From NCBI GenBank assembly GCA_963829235.1, contig CAWHIF010000005.1, positions 186,001 through 250,000 of the forward strand: 64,000 bases of DNA, written 5' to 3'. How positions within the stretch are numbered: the stretch's first letter is position 1; every line of letters begins with the position of its first letter. Under the pieces are notes generated by a model that searched no databases, was not told the DNA's origin, and saw only the letters and a program-made list of their open reading frames with translations. This document shows positions 27,305 through 35,882 of this stretch, one piece after another. Origin of the DNA: Bog-756 sp963829235. GTDB taxonomy: Bacteria > Actinomycetota > Acidimicrobiia > Acidimicrobiales > RAAP-2. The position numbers were made by a program, and so were the translations under genes.

Positions 27305-28477
27305 GTGAGGCGTCGCCGGCTGTGGGGGTCGTGGACCGCCACCCTGGCCGCGGCTGTCGCCGTGGTCGTGACCTTGGCCATCACCGTCACCGTGGCCGTC
27401 GTCGTGGCCATGAGCGTGACCGCGACGGCCGGCGGGCTGGCCGGCCACGCCAACGCGGCCGCCCGGCGGTCGTCACAGCCGGCCGTCGCCGATCGACCCC
27501 CCATGGACCCCCACCCCTCCGCCCCGGGGATCATCGTGCCGTCCCGTCTGGACGAGTCCGATCCGGTCCTCTACCGGATGGAAGGCCGTTACTTCCTCTT
27601 CACCAGCGGCATCCCCGGACTGCCACCGGTCAACGTGCCGGCGACGTCGACGGTCGACTTCGGCACCTGGAGCCCGGTCACCGATGCGCTGCCCACCCTC
27701 CCCCGGTGGGCGGTCCCCGGGTACACCTGGGCTCCCGACCTCCACCTGTTCGGGTCCACCTTCGTGCTCTACTTCACCGCCATGCTCCGGGGGACCTCAC
27801 CGGCCATGGAGTGCATCGGGGACGCCGTCGGTTCCGCCCCTGACGGCCCCTTCCGCCCCTCGAGCAACCCGCTCATCTGCCAGGAGGACCAGGGCGGCTC
27901 GATCGACCCCCGGGTCTTCACGGGGCCCAGGGGCACCGAGTGGATGCTCTGGAAGTCCGATCAGAACATCGCCGGGTCGAACACGCCCACCAGGCTGTGG
28001 TCCCAACAGCTCACCTCCGACGGATTGGGCCTCATCGGCAAGGCCTCCGAGCTCATGGGGCCCGACGAGCAGTGGCAGGGCACCATCGTCGAGGCGCCCG
28101 ACATGGTCGACATCGGAAACACCTTCTGGCTCTTCTACTCGGGGAACTGGTTCAACGAAGCGGACTACGCCATCGGAGCGGCCCGCTGTCGGGGGCCGGC
28201 CGGGCCCTGCGCCGACATCTCCCCGTTCCCGCTGCTCGCCTCCAACGCCCAGGGGGCGGGCCCCGGTGAGGAGTCGGTCTTCGAGGACCCCGACGGGGTG
28301 TGGATGCTCTACTCCCCGTGGCACTCCTCGATCCCCCTGGTCCAGGTCCCGCCACGGCCGGTGATGATCACCCGCATCGGCTTCGGCCCGCACGGCCCCT
28401 ATCTCGGGGCCGGGTCCACGCCCCCAGGCATCCCTGCCCTCGGAGCCGCGCCTCTGTGGGGGGACCCGGCGAAGTAG
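27305..28477 (+). CDS. Secreted glycoside hydrolase family 43-like protein (five-bladed beta-propeller)
   Basis: 390 residues from GTG 27305. A charged RRRR start followed by a long hydrophobic stretch (about 9-45) is a signal peptide or membrane anchor. The mature part has SDPVLYRMEGRYFLFTSG near 85 (the catalytic base Asp of GH43 lies in a block of this type), WAPDLHLFG near 145, and SIDPRVF near 200. A VEAPDMVDIGNTFWLFYSG block near 264 carries the expected general-acid Glu. Family members cut arabinan, xylan or related furanosides. It may trim or turn over the surface glycan. The gene ends 8 bases from the convergent gatB. Confidence 0.78.
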   Translation: MRRRRLWGSWTATLAAAVAVVVTLAITVTVAVVVAMSVTATAGGLAGHANAAARRSSQPAVADRPPMDPHPSAPGIIVPSRLDESDPVLYRMEGRYFLFTSGIPGLPPVNVPATSTVDFGTWSPVTDALPTLPRWAVPGYTWAPDLHLFGSTFVLYFTAMLRGTSPAMECIGDAVGSAPDGPFRPSSNPLICQEDQGGSIDPRVFTGPRGTEWMLWKSDQNIAGSNTPTRLWSQQLTSDGLGLIGKASELMGPDEQWQGTIVEAPDMVDIGNTFWLFYSGNWFNEADYAIGAARCRGPAGPCADISPFPLLASNAQGAGPGEESVFEDPDGVWMLYSPWHSSIPLVQVPPRPVMITRIGFGPHGPYLGAGSTPPGIPALGAAPLWGDPAK

Positions 28478-28484
28478 GAGCCGG

Positions 28485-29924
28485 TCACTCCCGGAGGCGC
28501 CGCAGCTCAGCCGCCACGGAACCGCCATCAGCCTGGCCCTTGGTCGCCTTCATGACCAGCCCGGTGAAGAACCCGGCGAGCTTGTCCTCGCCCTGCCGAT
28601 AACGCTCCCACTCGTCGGGGTGCGCAGCCACCGCCCCGGCCACCGCCGCCGCCAGCGAGTCCTCGGACATCGCCTCGAACCCCTTGGCCTGGGCCAGAGC
28701 CGCCGGATCGCCGCCGCCGGCGGCCAGCATGTCGGCCAGGACCGCCTTGGCCTGGGTGGCGGTCAACGATCCCGAGGCCTCCATGGTCAGCAGGGCCACG
28801 TAGTCACCGGGGTCGAGGCGTCGGGCGGCGGGCGCGTCGGTGGCGGCTTCGTTGGCCGTCCGGGCCAGGGCCAGTCCGGCGCTCACCCCGGCAGCCACCG
28901 CCGCGGTCACCAGTTCGTCCAGACCCAGGTCGACCACCGTGGTCACCTGGTCCATATGGGCGGTCGAGGGGCCGTCCGGATCGTCGAGCAGTTCGACGAG
29001 ACGGGCCCGGCGGTCGGCCGGCATGATCCCCATGGTGTCGCTGACGGCCTGGATCCACTCCTCGTCGGGGGCCACGGGAACCAGATCCGGCTCGAGGAAG
29101 TAGCGGTAGTCATAGGCGTCCTCCTTGGAGCGGAGGGTGACGGTGCGGCCGGCCTCCTCGTCCCAGTGACGCGTCTGCTGTACGACCACCTCTCCGGATT
29201 CGATCAGCGCGATCTGGCGGTCCGCCTCGTACTCGATGGCCCGGCCCAGCGATCGGACCGAGTTGAGGTTCTTGATCTCGCAGCGGGTGCCGAACGCATC
29301 ATGGCCCGTGCGCCTGACCGACACGTTGGCGTCCACCCGCATCGAGCCCTCCTCCATCTTGCCGTCGGACGCACCCGACGCCACCAGAATGGAACGGAGC
29401 TCGGTGGCGTACGCCCGGGCCTGGTCCGAGGAGCGCATGTCGGGCCGGCTCACGATCTCGACCAGCGGCACGCCCGAGCGGTTGTAGTCGACCAGCGAGT
29501 GGTCGGACCCGTGGATGCGGCCGGAGGTGCCGACGTGGCTCGTCTTGCCCGTGTCCTCCTCCATGTGGGCCCGCTCGATGCCCACGGTGGTGCCGTCGGG
29601 GAGTCGGAGGTGACCGTCGACGTTGATCGGCTCGTCATACTGGCTGATCTGGTAGTCCTTGGCCTGATCGGGATAGAAGTAGTTCTTGCGGTGGAACGTG
29701 GACCGGCGGATCTCGCAGTTGAGGGCCGTTCCGATGGCCATGGCCAGCTCCACCGCCTTCTGATTGAGCACGGGGAGGGAACCGGGAAGCCCGAGGCACA
29801 CCGGGCAGACGTTGGTGTTGGGCTCGTCGCCGAACAGGTTGGGGCACCCGCAGAACAATTTGGTGGCCGTCTTGAGCTCGCAGTGCACTTCGAGTCCGAT
29901 GACCATCTCCCAGCCCGATTTCAC
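28485..29924 (-). CDS. gatB: Aspartyl/glutamyl-tRNA(Asn/Gln) amidotransferase subunit B
   Basis: 479 residues from GTG 29924, whose first bases overlap the gatA stop as GTGA; the frame upstream is only a shadow of gatA. The GatB core begins MVIGLEVHCELKT, with the zinc-site Cys block FCGCPNLFG and CPVCLGLPGSLP. The C-terminal GatB/YqeY tail ends at 28485. It is the kinase/transamidase-partner subunit that activates Glu-tRNA(Gln) or Asp-tRNA(Asn) for amidation with ammonia from GatA. It is the last gene of an esterase-gatC-gatA-gatB operon with overlaps at every junction. Confidence 0.97.
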   Translation of the reverse strand: MKSGWEMVIGLEVHCELKTATKLFCGCPNLFGDEPNTNVCPVCLGLPGSLPVLNQKAVELAMAIGTALNCEIRRSTFHRKNYFYPDQAKDYQISQYDEPINVDGHLRLPDGTTVGIERAHMEEDTGKTSHVGTSGRIHGSDHSLVDYNRSGVPLVEIVSRPDMRSSDQARAYATELRSILVASGASDGKMEEGSMRVDANVSVRRTGHDAFGTRCEIKNLNSVRSLGRAIEYEADRQIALIESGEVVVQQTRHWDEEAGRTVTLRSKEDAYDYRYFLEPDLVPVAPDEEWIQAVSDTMGIMPADRRARLVELLDDPDGPSTAHMDQVTTVVDLGLDELVTAAVAAGVSAGLALARTANEAATDAPAARRLDPGDYVALLTMEASGSLTATQAKAVLADMLAAGGGDPAALAQAKGFEAMSEDSLAAAVAGAVAAHPDEWERYRQGEDKLAGFFTGLVMKATKGQADGGSVAAELRRLRE

Positions 29925-31387
29925 GACCGGACCCCCCCACCGAGGGCCGGGGGCGAGATGACCGGCGCGGCCGACTCGACCACGGCCGCCACCTTGAACA
30001 ACGTGCTCTCCGACAGGGCGGGACCGAGCAGCTGCACCCCGACCGGCAGCCCGTCGTCGCCGGTGCCGAAGGGGACGCTGATCGCCGGGTGCCCGGCCAG
30101 GTTGGACGGGATCGTGCACACATCCGAGAGGTACATGGCCAGTGGATCGCCCGTCTTGGCCCCGAGGGGGAACGCGGTGGTCGGGGTGGTGGGACCGAGG
30201 AGCACGTCGACGCGGCCGTAGGCCCTGGCGAACCCTTCGACGATCCTGGTCCGGACACGCAGCGCCTGGTTGTAGTACGCATCCATGTACCCGGCGGAGA
30301 GCACGTAGGTACCGAGCATGATCCGACGCTTGACCTCGGCCCCGAAGCCCGCCGACCGGGTGGCGGTGTTCATGGCCACGGTGTCCTCGGCCTCGATCCG
30401 GAGCCCGTAGCGGACCCCGTCGTAGCGGGCCAGGTTGGAGGATGCCTCGCCCGGGGCGATGAGGTAGTAGGCGGACAGCCCGAGCACCACTTCGGGCACC
30501 GACACCTCCTCCACCCGGGCACCGGCGGCGGCACAGGCATCCGCCGCCTCCGCCACCCGCGCCGTCACGTCGGGGGCGGCCCCATCGAGCAGCTCGCTCA
30601 GCACGCCGATCGTGAGCCCGTCGACGCCCTCGTCGAGCACCGAGAGGACCCGGGGGGTGGGGCGGTTGAGCGACGTGGTGTCGGCCGGGTCGTGCCCGCC
30701 GATCACGTCGAAGAGGAGCGCGGCATCGGCCACCGTGGTGGCCAGGGGGCCGATCTGGTCGAGCGAGCTGGCAAAGGCGACCAGGCCGTAGCGGGACACC
30801 GCGCCGTAGGTGGGCTTCATCCCCACCACCCCGCACAGCGCGGCCGGCTGCCGGATCGATCCACCGGTGTCGGAGCCGAGGGCCAGCGGGGCGAACCCGG
30901 CAGCCACCGCGGCGGCCGATCCACCTGACGACCCGCCGGGGACCCGGGCGAGGTCGTGGGGGTTCCGGGTGGGCCCGAAGGCGGACCCCTCCGTGGACGA
31001 TCCCATGGCGAACTCGTCCATGTTGGTCTTCCCGATCATGACCGCGCCGGCGCGCCGCAACCGGGTGACCACGGTGGCGTCATAGGGGGGGCGCCATCCC
31101 TCCAGGATGCGCGACGAACATGTGGTGGGCACCCCCCGGGTACAGAGGTTGTCCTTGAGGGCCACGGGTACGCCGGCCAGGAGTCCCGGGTCCCCGCCGG
31201 CCGAGACCTTGCCGTCCACATCCTCGGCCTGGGCCCGGGCCTCCTCGGTCGTCACCAGGTTGAACGCGTGGACTTCCGCCTCACCGGCGCCGATCACGGC
31301 CAGGTGGTCGGCGAGCACGTCCACGGCCCGTCGCCCCCCGGAGCGGACGGCACCGGCCAGGTCGGCTGAGGGACACGGCGAGCTCAC
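29921..31387 (-). CDS. gatA: Aspartyl/glutamyl-tRNA(Asn/Gln) amidotransferase subunit A
   Basis: A 488-residue amidase-signature enzyme. The Ser-cisSer-Lys triad is visible as Lys78 (VALKDN), Ser153 in GGSSGGS and Ser177 in DTGGSIRQ. GatA frees ammonia from glutamine for the GatB reaction. It starts at GTG 31387, overlapping the gatC stop (GTGA), and ends overlapping gatB (GTGA), so translation of the three subunits is coupled. The length is typical. The genome therefore uses the indirect route to Gln-tRNA and/or Asn-tRNA, as most Actinobacteria do. Confidence 0.97.
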   Translation of the reverse strand: MSSPCPSADLAGAVRSGGRRAVDVLADHLAVIGAGEAEVHAFNLVTTEEARAQAEDVDGKVSAGGDPGLLAGVPVALKDNLCTRGVPTTCSSRILEGWRPPYDATVVTRLRRAGAVMIGKTNMDEFAMGSSTEGSAFGPTRNPHDLARVPGGSSGGSAAAVAAGFAPLALGSDTGGSIRQPAALCGVVGMKPTYGAVSRYGLVAFASSLDQIGPLATTVADAALLFDVIGGHDPADTTSLNRPTPRVLSVLDEGVDGLTIGVLSELLDGAAPDVTARVAEAADACAAAGARVEEVSVPEVVLGLSAYYLIAPGEASSNLARYDGVRYGLRIEAEDTVAMNTATRSAGFGAEVKRRIMLGTYVLSAGYMDAYYNQALRVRTRIVEGFARAYGRVDVLLGPTTPTTAFPLGAKTGDPLAMYLSDVCTIPSNLAGHPAISVPFGTGDDGLPVGVQLLGPALSESTLFKVAAVVESAAPVISPPALGGGVRS

Positions 31388-31692
31388 GGGGCGTCGCCGA
31401 GGATGCGGGGCACCCTGAAGCGGTGATCCTCCACCGACGGCGCCTGAGCCAGCACTTCGTCACGGTCCAAGCAGGGCTGCACCTCGTCGGGCCGGAGCAC
31501 GTTGGTCACCGCCATGGCGTGCGCGGTGGGAACCACGCCGGCCAGGTCGAGGGAGGAGACGTCGGCGGCGTGGTCGAGCACCTCGGCCAACTGCCCGGTG
31601 AACAGGTCGAGCTCCTCCTCGGTCAGCTCGAGGCGGGCCAGGTCGGCCACGTGGGCGACCTCGTCACGGGTCAGGCGTTCGGGTCGAGCCAT
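31384..31692 (-). CDS. gatC: Aspartyl/glutamyl-tRNA(Asn/Gln) amidotransferase subunit C
   Basis: 102 residues from ATG 31692 (MARPERLTRDEVAHVADLARLEL), the standard GatC opening; the frame further upstream is a shadow of the esterase gene. The LRPDEV block near residue 66 is conserved in GatC, which wraps between A and B and stabilises the complex. Its ATG shares one base with the esterase TGA (TGATG), and its own stop overlaps gatA. Confidence 0.95.
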   Translation of the reverse strand: MARPERLTRDEVAHVADLARLELTEEELDLFTGQLAEVLDHAADVSSLDLAGVVPTAHAMAVTNVLRPDEVQPCLDRDEVLAQAPSVEDHRFRVPRILGDAP

Positions 31693-32465
31693 CAAGATGA
31701 CGGCGAGCCCGGTCCGGAGAGGACCTCCTCGACGAAACCGACCACCTGCTTCTCGATCAGGGGGGCGTCCCAATCGAGGGTGGCCACGTGGAAGCTGCGC
31801 TCCAGGTGGACGCGCTCGACCGGTCCACCCGAGGAGGCCTCGAGGAGGTCGCCCGACACCGGGTCGACGACATGGTCCTCGCGGCTGCTCAGCAGGAGCA
31901 CGGGGCAGCGGATGGCGCCCAACCGCTCCTTCACGGCGGCCACCCCCTCGAACAGGGAGAGTGCCGGAGCCAGCGGCGTGCCCGGATAGGCGGCCTCGAC
32001 GGCCCCCTCCTTGGCGATGTCCGAGCCGATACCCTCGAGGACCTCGGTGCCCGCGTCCAGCAGGGCCCGGATGCCGTCCAGGAACTCCGGCACCGGCGGT
32101 TCGATGAGCGGGTTGACGACGGCGATCCCGGCGATCTCCGGGTGCTCCTCGGCCAACCAGCAGGCGAGGGAGCCGCCCATCGACAGGCCGGTCACGGCCA
32201 CCTTCTGACAGCGGGAGGCCAGCGCCTCATAGGCGGCCTCGGCCGCGGCCACCCAGTCCTCCCACCTGGTCGGAACCATGTCCTCGACGGCGGTGCCATG
32301 GCCCGGCAGCAGGGGTAGGTCGACGGTGAAGCCGGCCTCGGCCACCGCCTCCGCCAGTGGCCGGAGGGACTGGGGGTTGCCGGTGAAACCGTGGAGGACG
32401 AGCACGCCGTGGGACCCCCCTCGCGAGGACCACGGCTCGGCACCTGGGATGATCGGAGCGGTCAC
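31692..32465 (-). CDS. Alpha/beta-hydrolase, carboxylesterase (Est30-like)
   Basis: 257 residues from GTG 32465. It has oxyanion block VLVLHGFTGNPQSLRP near residue 21, nucleophile elbow GLSMGG near 94, Asp in SREDHVVDP near 196, and His in RSFHVATLD near 226, so the full triad is present. Length and motifs match the family of Geobacillus Est30 carboxylesterase and bacterial monoacylglycerol lipases. There is no signal peptide, so it is cytosolic. It is the first gene of the operon with gatCAB, an odd partner for tRNA amidation; co-transcription may be accidental. Confidence 0.9.
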   Translation of the reverse strand: MTAPIIPGAEPWSSRGGSHGVLVLHGFTGNPQSLRPLAEAVAEAGFTVDLPLLPGHGTAVEDMVPTRWEDWVAAAEAAYEALASRCQKVAVTGLSMGGSLACWLAEEHPEIAGIAVVNPLIEPPVPEFLDGIRALLDAGTEVLEGIGSDIAKEGAVEAAYPGTPLAPALSLFEGVAAVKERLGAIRCPVLLLSSREDHVVDPVSGDLLEASSGGPVERVHLERSFHVATLDWDAPLIEKQVVGFVEEVLSGPGSPSS

Positions 32466-32758
32466 GAGGTGGGATGCTACCGGGCGGAGTCGGGTCGACG
32501 ACTACGCGGCGGACCAGGTGCATTCCGTGGCCAACGCCGGGGCTCCCATGTCGAGTTTGCAGAACTGGCGAAAATATCGGCTGTGGGCGGTAAAATCCTT
32601 GTATCCGGAAGTAAACGGTGGGCACCCGCCGCCCGACGCCACCCCCGGATCCGAACTCGTCGGAGCCGGCGGCGCTCTCCGAACTCGGGGAGCCGGGGAG
32701 GGGCAGGAGTAGAGTTGACGGCCAGACACCCAACCGACCGTCAAGGAGCAGCGCAGCG

Positions 32759-33166
32759 ATGGCCACCTATCAGTTTCTGAGCGACGAATGGCTGGCCGAG
32801 GCCCGGTCCATCCGGGCGGAGTTCGAGGGCCAGGGTGCCTCCATCGAGCATTCGATCCGGATGAACCTGGTCATCGCCGTGGTTCCCTTCGGCGAGGGGA
32901 CGGTGGAGGCCCACGTGGACACGAGCACGGGCGAGCTGCTGCTCGACACCGGCCACATCGACCCGGTCGACCTCAAGGTGTCGCTGGAGTACGAGGTGGC
33001 CAAGGCCATCCTCGTCGAGGGCAACCCACAGGCCGGGATCCAGGCGTTCATGTCCGGCAAGATCAAGGTGGAGGGGGATATCGCCAAGTTGATGGCCCTC
33101 CAGTCGCTCAGCCCGGATCCGGTGGCCGCAGAGATCGGCGCCCGGATCCTGGCCATGACCGAGTAG
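32759..33166 (+). CDS. SCP2 sterol-binding/lipid-transfer domain protein
   Basis: 135 residues from ATG 32759, with AAGGAG ten bases upstream. It begins YQFLSDEWLAEARSIRAEF and continues VDTSTGELLLDTGHIDPVDLKVSLEYEVAKAIL to FMSGKIKVEGDIAKLM, which is the SCP2 fold (hydrophobic lipid tunnel) as a single-domain protein. In actinobacteria such proteins are often linked to lipid or sterol metabolism. The exact ligand is not known. It faces the esterase gene head-to-head, with a 293-base gap that includes the promoter region. It converges on the MFS gene. Confidence 0.9.
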   Translation: MATYQFLSDEWLAEARSIRAEFEGQGASIEHSIRMNLVIAVVPFGEGTVEAHVDTSTGELLLDTGHIDPVDLKVSLEYEVAKAILVEGNPQAGIQAFMSGKIKVEGDIAKLMALQSLSPDPVAAEIGARILAMTE

Positions 33167-33204
33167 CGGTCAGCCGCTCGGGGCGGTCGGGCCGGTCGAT
33201 GGGC

Positions 33205-34896
33205 TCATCTGCCGGCCACCTCGGCCCCCGTCACCTCCCGCTTGCGCCCGTGACCCGGGGTGTTGCGCATGAAGAGCCCGAAGGCCCCGGCGAGCACGGC
33301 CCCGACGGCCCCGACGGCGTAGGCCCGGTGGAACGACGCCAACGAGCCCACCCCGCCGTGGGACGAGGCCTGGACGGTGACCATCACCTGGATACCGGCC
33401 ACGATGCCGATCTGGGTGATGAGCTGCTGGGCGGCGCTCATCACCCCGAGCTCGTCGGGTGCCACCTCGTTGGACGCCGACGACGCCGTCGACGGGGTGG
33501 ACAGGCCGTTCCCGACCCCGGACAGGGCCAGGGCGACCAGGATCACCGCCAGGGACGGCCGGGCGCCGAGCTGGGTGAAGACGAGCATGGACACCAGGAG
33601 CGCGAACGCGCCGGCCACCGTCGACAGCCGTTCCCCCACCTTGACGGCGGCATAGCCGGCGATGGGCGCCACGATGGAGAACATGAGCGGGCGGGCCGTC
33701 GAGACCAGGCCGGCCCGGGTCTCGCTGTAGCCGTAGACCCGCTCCACGAGGATCGGGAAGAGGAAGAACCCGCCCATGTAGGAGAAGTTGACGAAGGTCC
33801 GCGCCCCGAGAGGGAAGACGAAATTCCGCATCCGGAAGTAGCGCAGCGGGATGAGCGGATGGGGAGCGCGCCGCTCGTGGAGCACGAAGGCCACCCCGGA
33901 CAGGACGCTGACCGCGAAGACTCCCAGCGTGGGCGGTGCTCCGAACCCCCAGGACGGCGCCACGTTGAGGGCCAGCAGACAGGCCGTGACCGAGGTCGAG
34001 AGGGTGAGTGACCCCAACCAGTCGAGCTGGCCCCACCATGGGCCCGGCTGGCCGGCCGAACCGACGGCGCCCCCGGTCGACGGGCCGGCCGCCGGCCCCG
34101 GCTGGCCGGCAGCGGAGGTGTCCGGGGCCGGATCCGTGGCTCCGGCAGGCCCGGCCATCCCCACCGACCGGTCGCCCGAGGGCAGCACGATCACGGCCAG
34201 GACGGCGGCCACGGCCATCAGGGGGAGCTCACCCCAGAACAGCGCCCGCCACCCGAAGTACTGGATGATCGGCGCACCGATGGTGACACCCAGGACGGGG
34301 CCCCCCGCCCCGACCAGGGCCCACCAGCCCATGGCCTTGACCCGGTCGCCGTGGGAGAAGACCTGGAGGACCAGCGCCATGGACGCAGCTCCGGTGGCCG
34401 CGCCCTGGATGCCGTCGAACAGCCGCGCCGCGATGAGGACTCCCGCCGTCGGGGCCGAGGCGGTGAGGACCACGCTGACCGCGGCTCCGGACAGCCCCCA
34501 GAGGTACAGGCGGCGGTAGCCCCGCAGGTCGCCGAGCTTGCCGAGGACCGGTGCGGCCACGCCGAAGGCCAGCAGGGGGCCGGTGGAGGTCCAGGTGAGG
34601 GTCGATATCGAGGTGTGCAGCTCGGAGGCCACCTTGGGCAGCGCCACCACAAAGACGGTGAACGTGATGTTGACCGAGAGCAGGCCGGCCAGGACCGTCC
34701 AGAGCACCCACCACTGGTACCGTTCGGAACCGGCCAGGCGGTGATGGATCCGGTGCCGGAACAGGACGGGCCAGGGGACGACGATCCCACCCTCGGCGCC
34801 GGCGCCGGTGCCGCTCAGCATGGCCTCGGCCTCGATCACCTCGTTGGTGTCGAGTGTCGGGCCACCTTCCGCGCCGGGGCCCCCGACCGGCGGCAC
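33205..34896 (-). CDS. Major facilitator superfamily transporter (DHA2, 14-helix drug/H+ antiporter type)
   Basis: A 563-residue protein with about 14 membrane helices. The loop 2-3 motif is GKLGDLRGYRRLYLWG (motif A), followed by RLFDGIQGAATGAA (motif B) and GAGGPVLGVTIG (motif C of antiporters). A Gly/Pro-rich cytosolic loop of about 45 residues lies in the middle. A cytosolic N-terminal tail of about 60 residues contains a possible internal start. The DHA2 family exports drugs, lipids or metabolites by proton antiport; the substrate is unknown. It follows the SDR gene by 3 bases, so it is probably co-transcribed with it. Confidence 0.88.
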   Translation of the reverse strand: MPPVGGPGAEGGPTLDTNEVIEAEAMLSGTGAGAEGGIVVPWPVLFRHRIHHRLAGSERYQWWVLWTVLAGLLSVNITFTVFVVALPKVASELHTSISTLTWTSTGPLLAFGVAAPVLGKLGDLRGYRRLYLWGLSGAAVSVVLTASAPTAGVLIAARLFDGIQGAATGAASMALVLQVFSHGDRVKAMGWWALVGAGGPVLGVTIGAPIIQYFGWRALFWGELPLMAVAAVLAVIVLPSGDRSVGMAGPAGATDPAPDTSAAGQPGPAAGPSTGGAVGSAGQPGPWWGQLDWLGSLTLSTSVTACLLALNVAPSWGFGAPPTLGVFAVSVLSGVAFVLHERRAPHPLIPLRYFRMRNFVFPLGARTFVNFSYMGGFFLFPILVERVYGYSETRAGLVSTARPLMFSIVAPIAGYAAVKVGERLSTVAGAFALLVSMLVFTQLGARPSLAVILVALALSGVGNGLSTPSTASSASNEVAPDELGVMSAAQQLITQIGIVAGIQVMVTVQASSHGGVGSLASFHRAYAVGAVGAVLAGAFGLFMRNTPGHGRKREVTGAEVAGR

Positions 34897-34899
34897 CGC

Positions 34900-35778
34900 T
34901 CAGCCCACGAGCGGGTGCATCTGCGCCTGCAGCTCCGCCACGGTCCACCGATCGGCCTTTTCCAAGGTGTCGGTCATCGTCCAGGGCCGGAACAGGCGGA
35001 TCTGGCCGCCCTGGATGAAGTAGACCCGCCCGGTGGCCGGGCAGTCCTCGGTGGCCAGGTAGGCCACCAGGGGCGAGACGTTGGCCGGGTCCCAGCTGTC
35101 GAAGACCGACGCATCGGCCGGAGCCTGCACGATCTCGGACAGCCCGGGGGTCTGCTCGGTCATCCGGGTGCGGGCGGCCGGGGCGATGGCATTGACCCGG
35201 ACGCCGTAGCGGACCAGCTCGTCGGCGGCGATGGTGGTGAAGGCGGCGATGCCGGCCTTGGCCGCGCCATAGTTGGTCTGACCCGGATTGCCCAGCAGCC
35301 CCGAGGTCGACGAGGTGTTGACCACCGACGCCTTGACCTCCTGACCGGCCTTGGTCTGCTCGCGCCAGTAGGCGGCGGCGTGCCGGGTGGGAACGAAATG
35401 ACCCTTCAGATGGACGTGGATGACCGAGTCCCAATCCTGCTCGGACATGTTGACCAGCACCCGGTCACGCAGGATGCCGGCGTTGTTGACCAGGACGTGC
35501 AGATCCCCGAAGGTCTCCACGGCCGTGTCGATGAGACGCTTCCCGCCCTCCCAGTCGCAGACGTCGTCGGCGTTGGCGACCGCCTTGCCGCCTGCGGCGG
35601 TGATCTCGTCCACCACCTGCTGGGCCGGTGACCGGTCGTCGCCGGAGCCGTCCACGGCGCCGCCCAGATCGTTGACCACCACGTTTGCCCCTTCGGCGGC
35701 GAACAGGAGGGCGTGCTCACGCCCGATGCCCCGGCCGGCGCCGGTGATGATCGCGGTCCGTCCGTCCAACGCTCCCAT
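34900..35778 (-). CDS. Short-chain dehydrogenase/reductase (3-hydroxyacyl-CoA/steroid dehydrogenase-like)
   Basis: 292 residues from ATG 35778. It has NAD(P) motif TGAGRGIGREHALLFA near residue 12, NNAG near 96, catalytic Ser in NTSSTSG near 151, and YGAAK near 166. The longer family type with VVNDLGGAVDGSG resembles the dehydrogenase domain of peroxisomal multifunctional enzyme 2 and actinobacterial steroid or fatty-acid SDRs. The same frame stays open into the upstream methyltransferase gene only because that gene is frameshifted, so this is not a fusion. The preceding gap is 104 bases. Confidence 0.9.
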   Translation of the reverse strand: MGALDGRTAIITGAGRGIGREHALLFAAEGANVVVNDLGGAVDGSGDDRSPAQQVVDEITAAGGKAVANADDVCDWEGGKRLIDTAVETFGDLHVLVNNAGILRDRVLVNMSEQDWDSVIHVHLKGHFVPTRHAAAYWREQTKAGQEVKASVVNTSSTSGLLGNPGQTNYGAAKAGIAAFTTIAADELVRYGVRVNAIAPAARTRMTEQTPGLSEIVQAPADASVFDSWDPANVSPLVAYLATEDCPATGRVYFIQGGQIRLFRPWTMTDTLEKADRWTVAELQAQMHPLVG

Positions 35779-35882
35779 GACGGTCACTCCCCCGTTTCTG
35801 CTGCGGCCGATGTCACGGCGCCCACTGCACAATCGGGCCCGCGAGTTCTGTGCGACCACGTTGGCAGGGCCCGACACCCAGG

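Noticed and set aside
29925..30836. Upstream extension of the gatB frame
   Set aside because: It runs opposite in phase through gatA, and the gatB core begins at GTG 29924 with a GTGA overlap.
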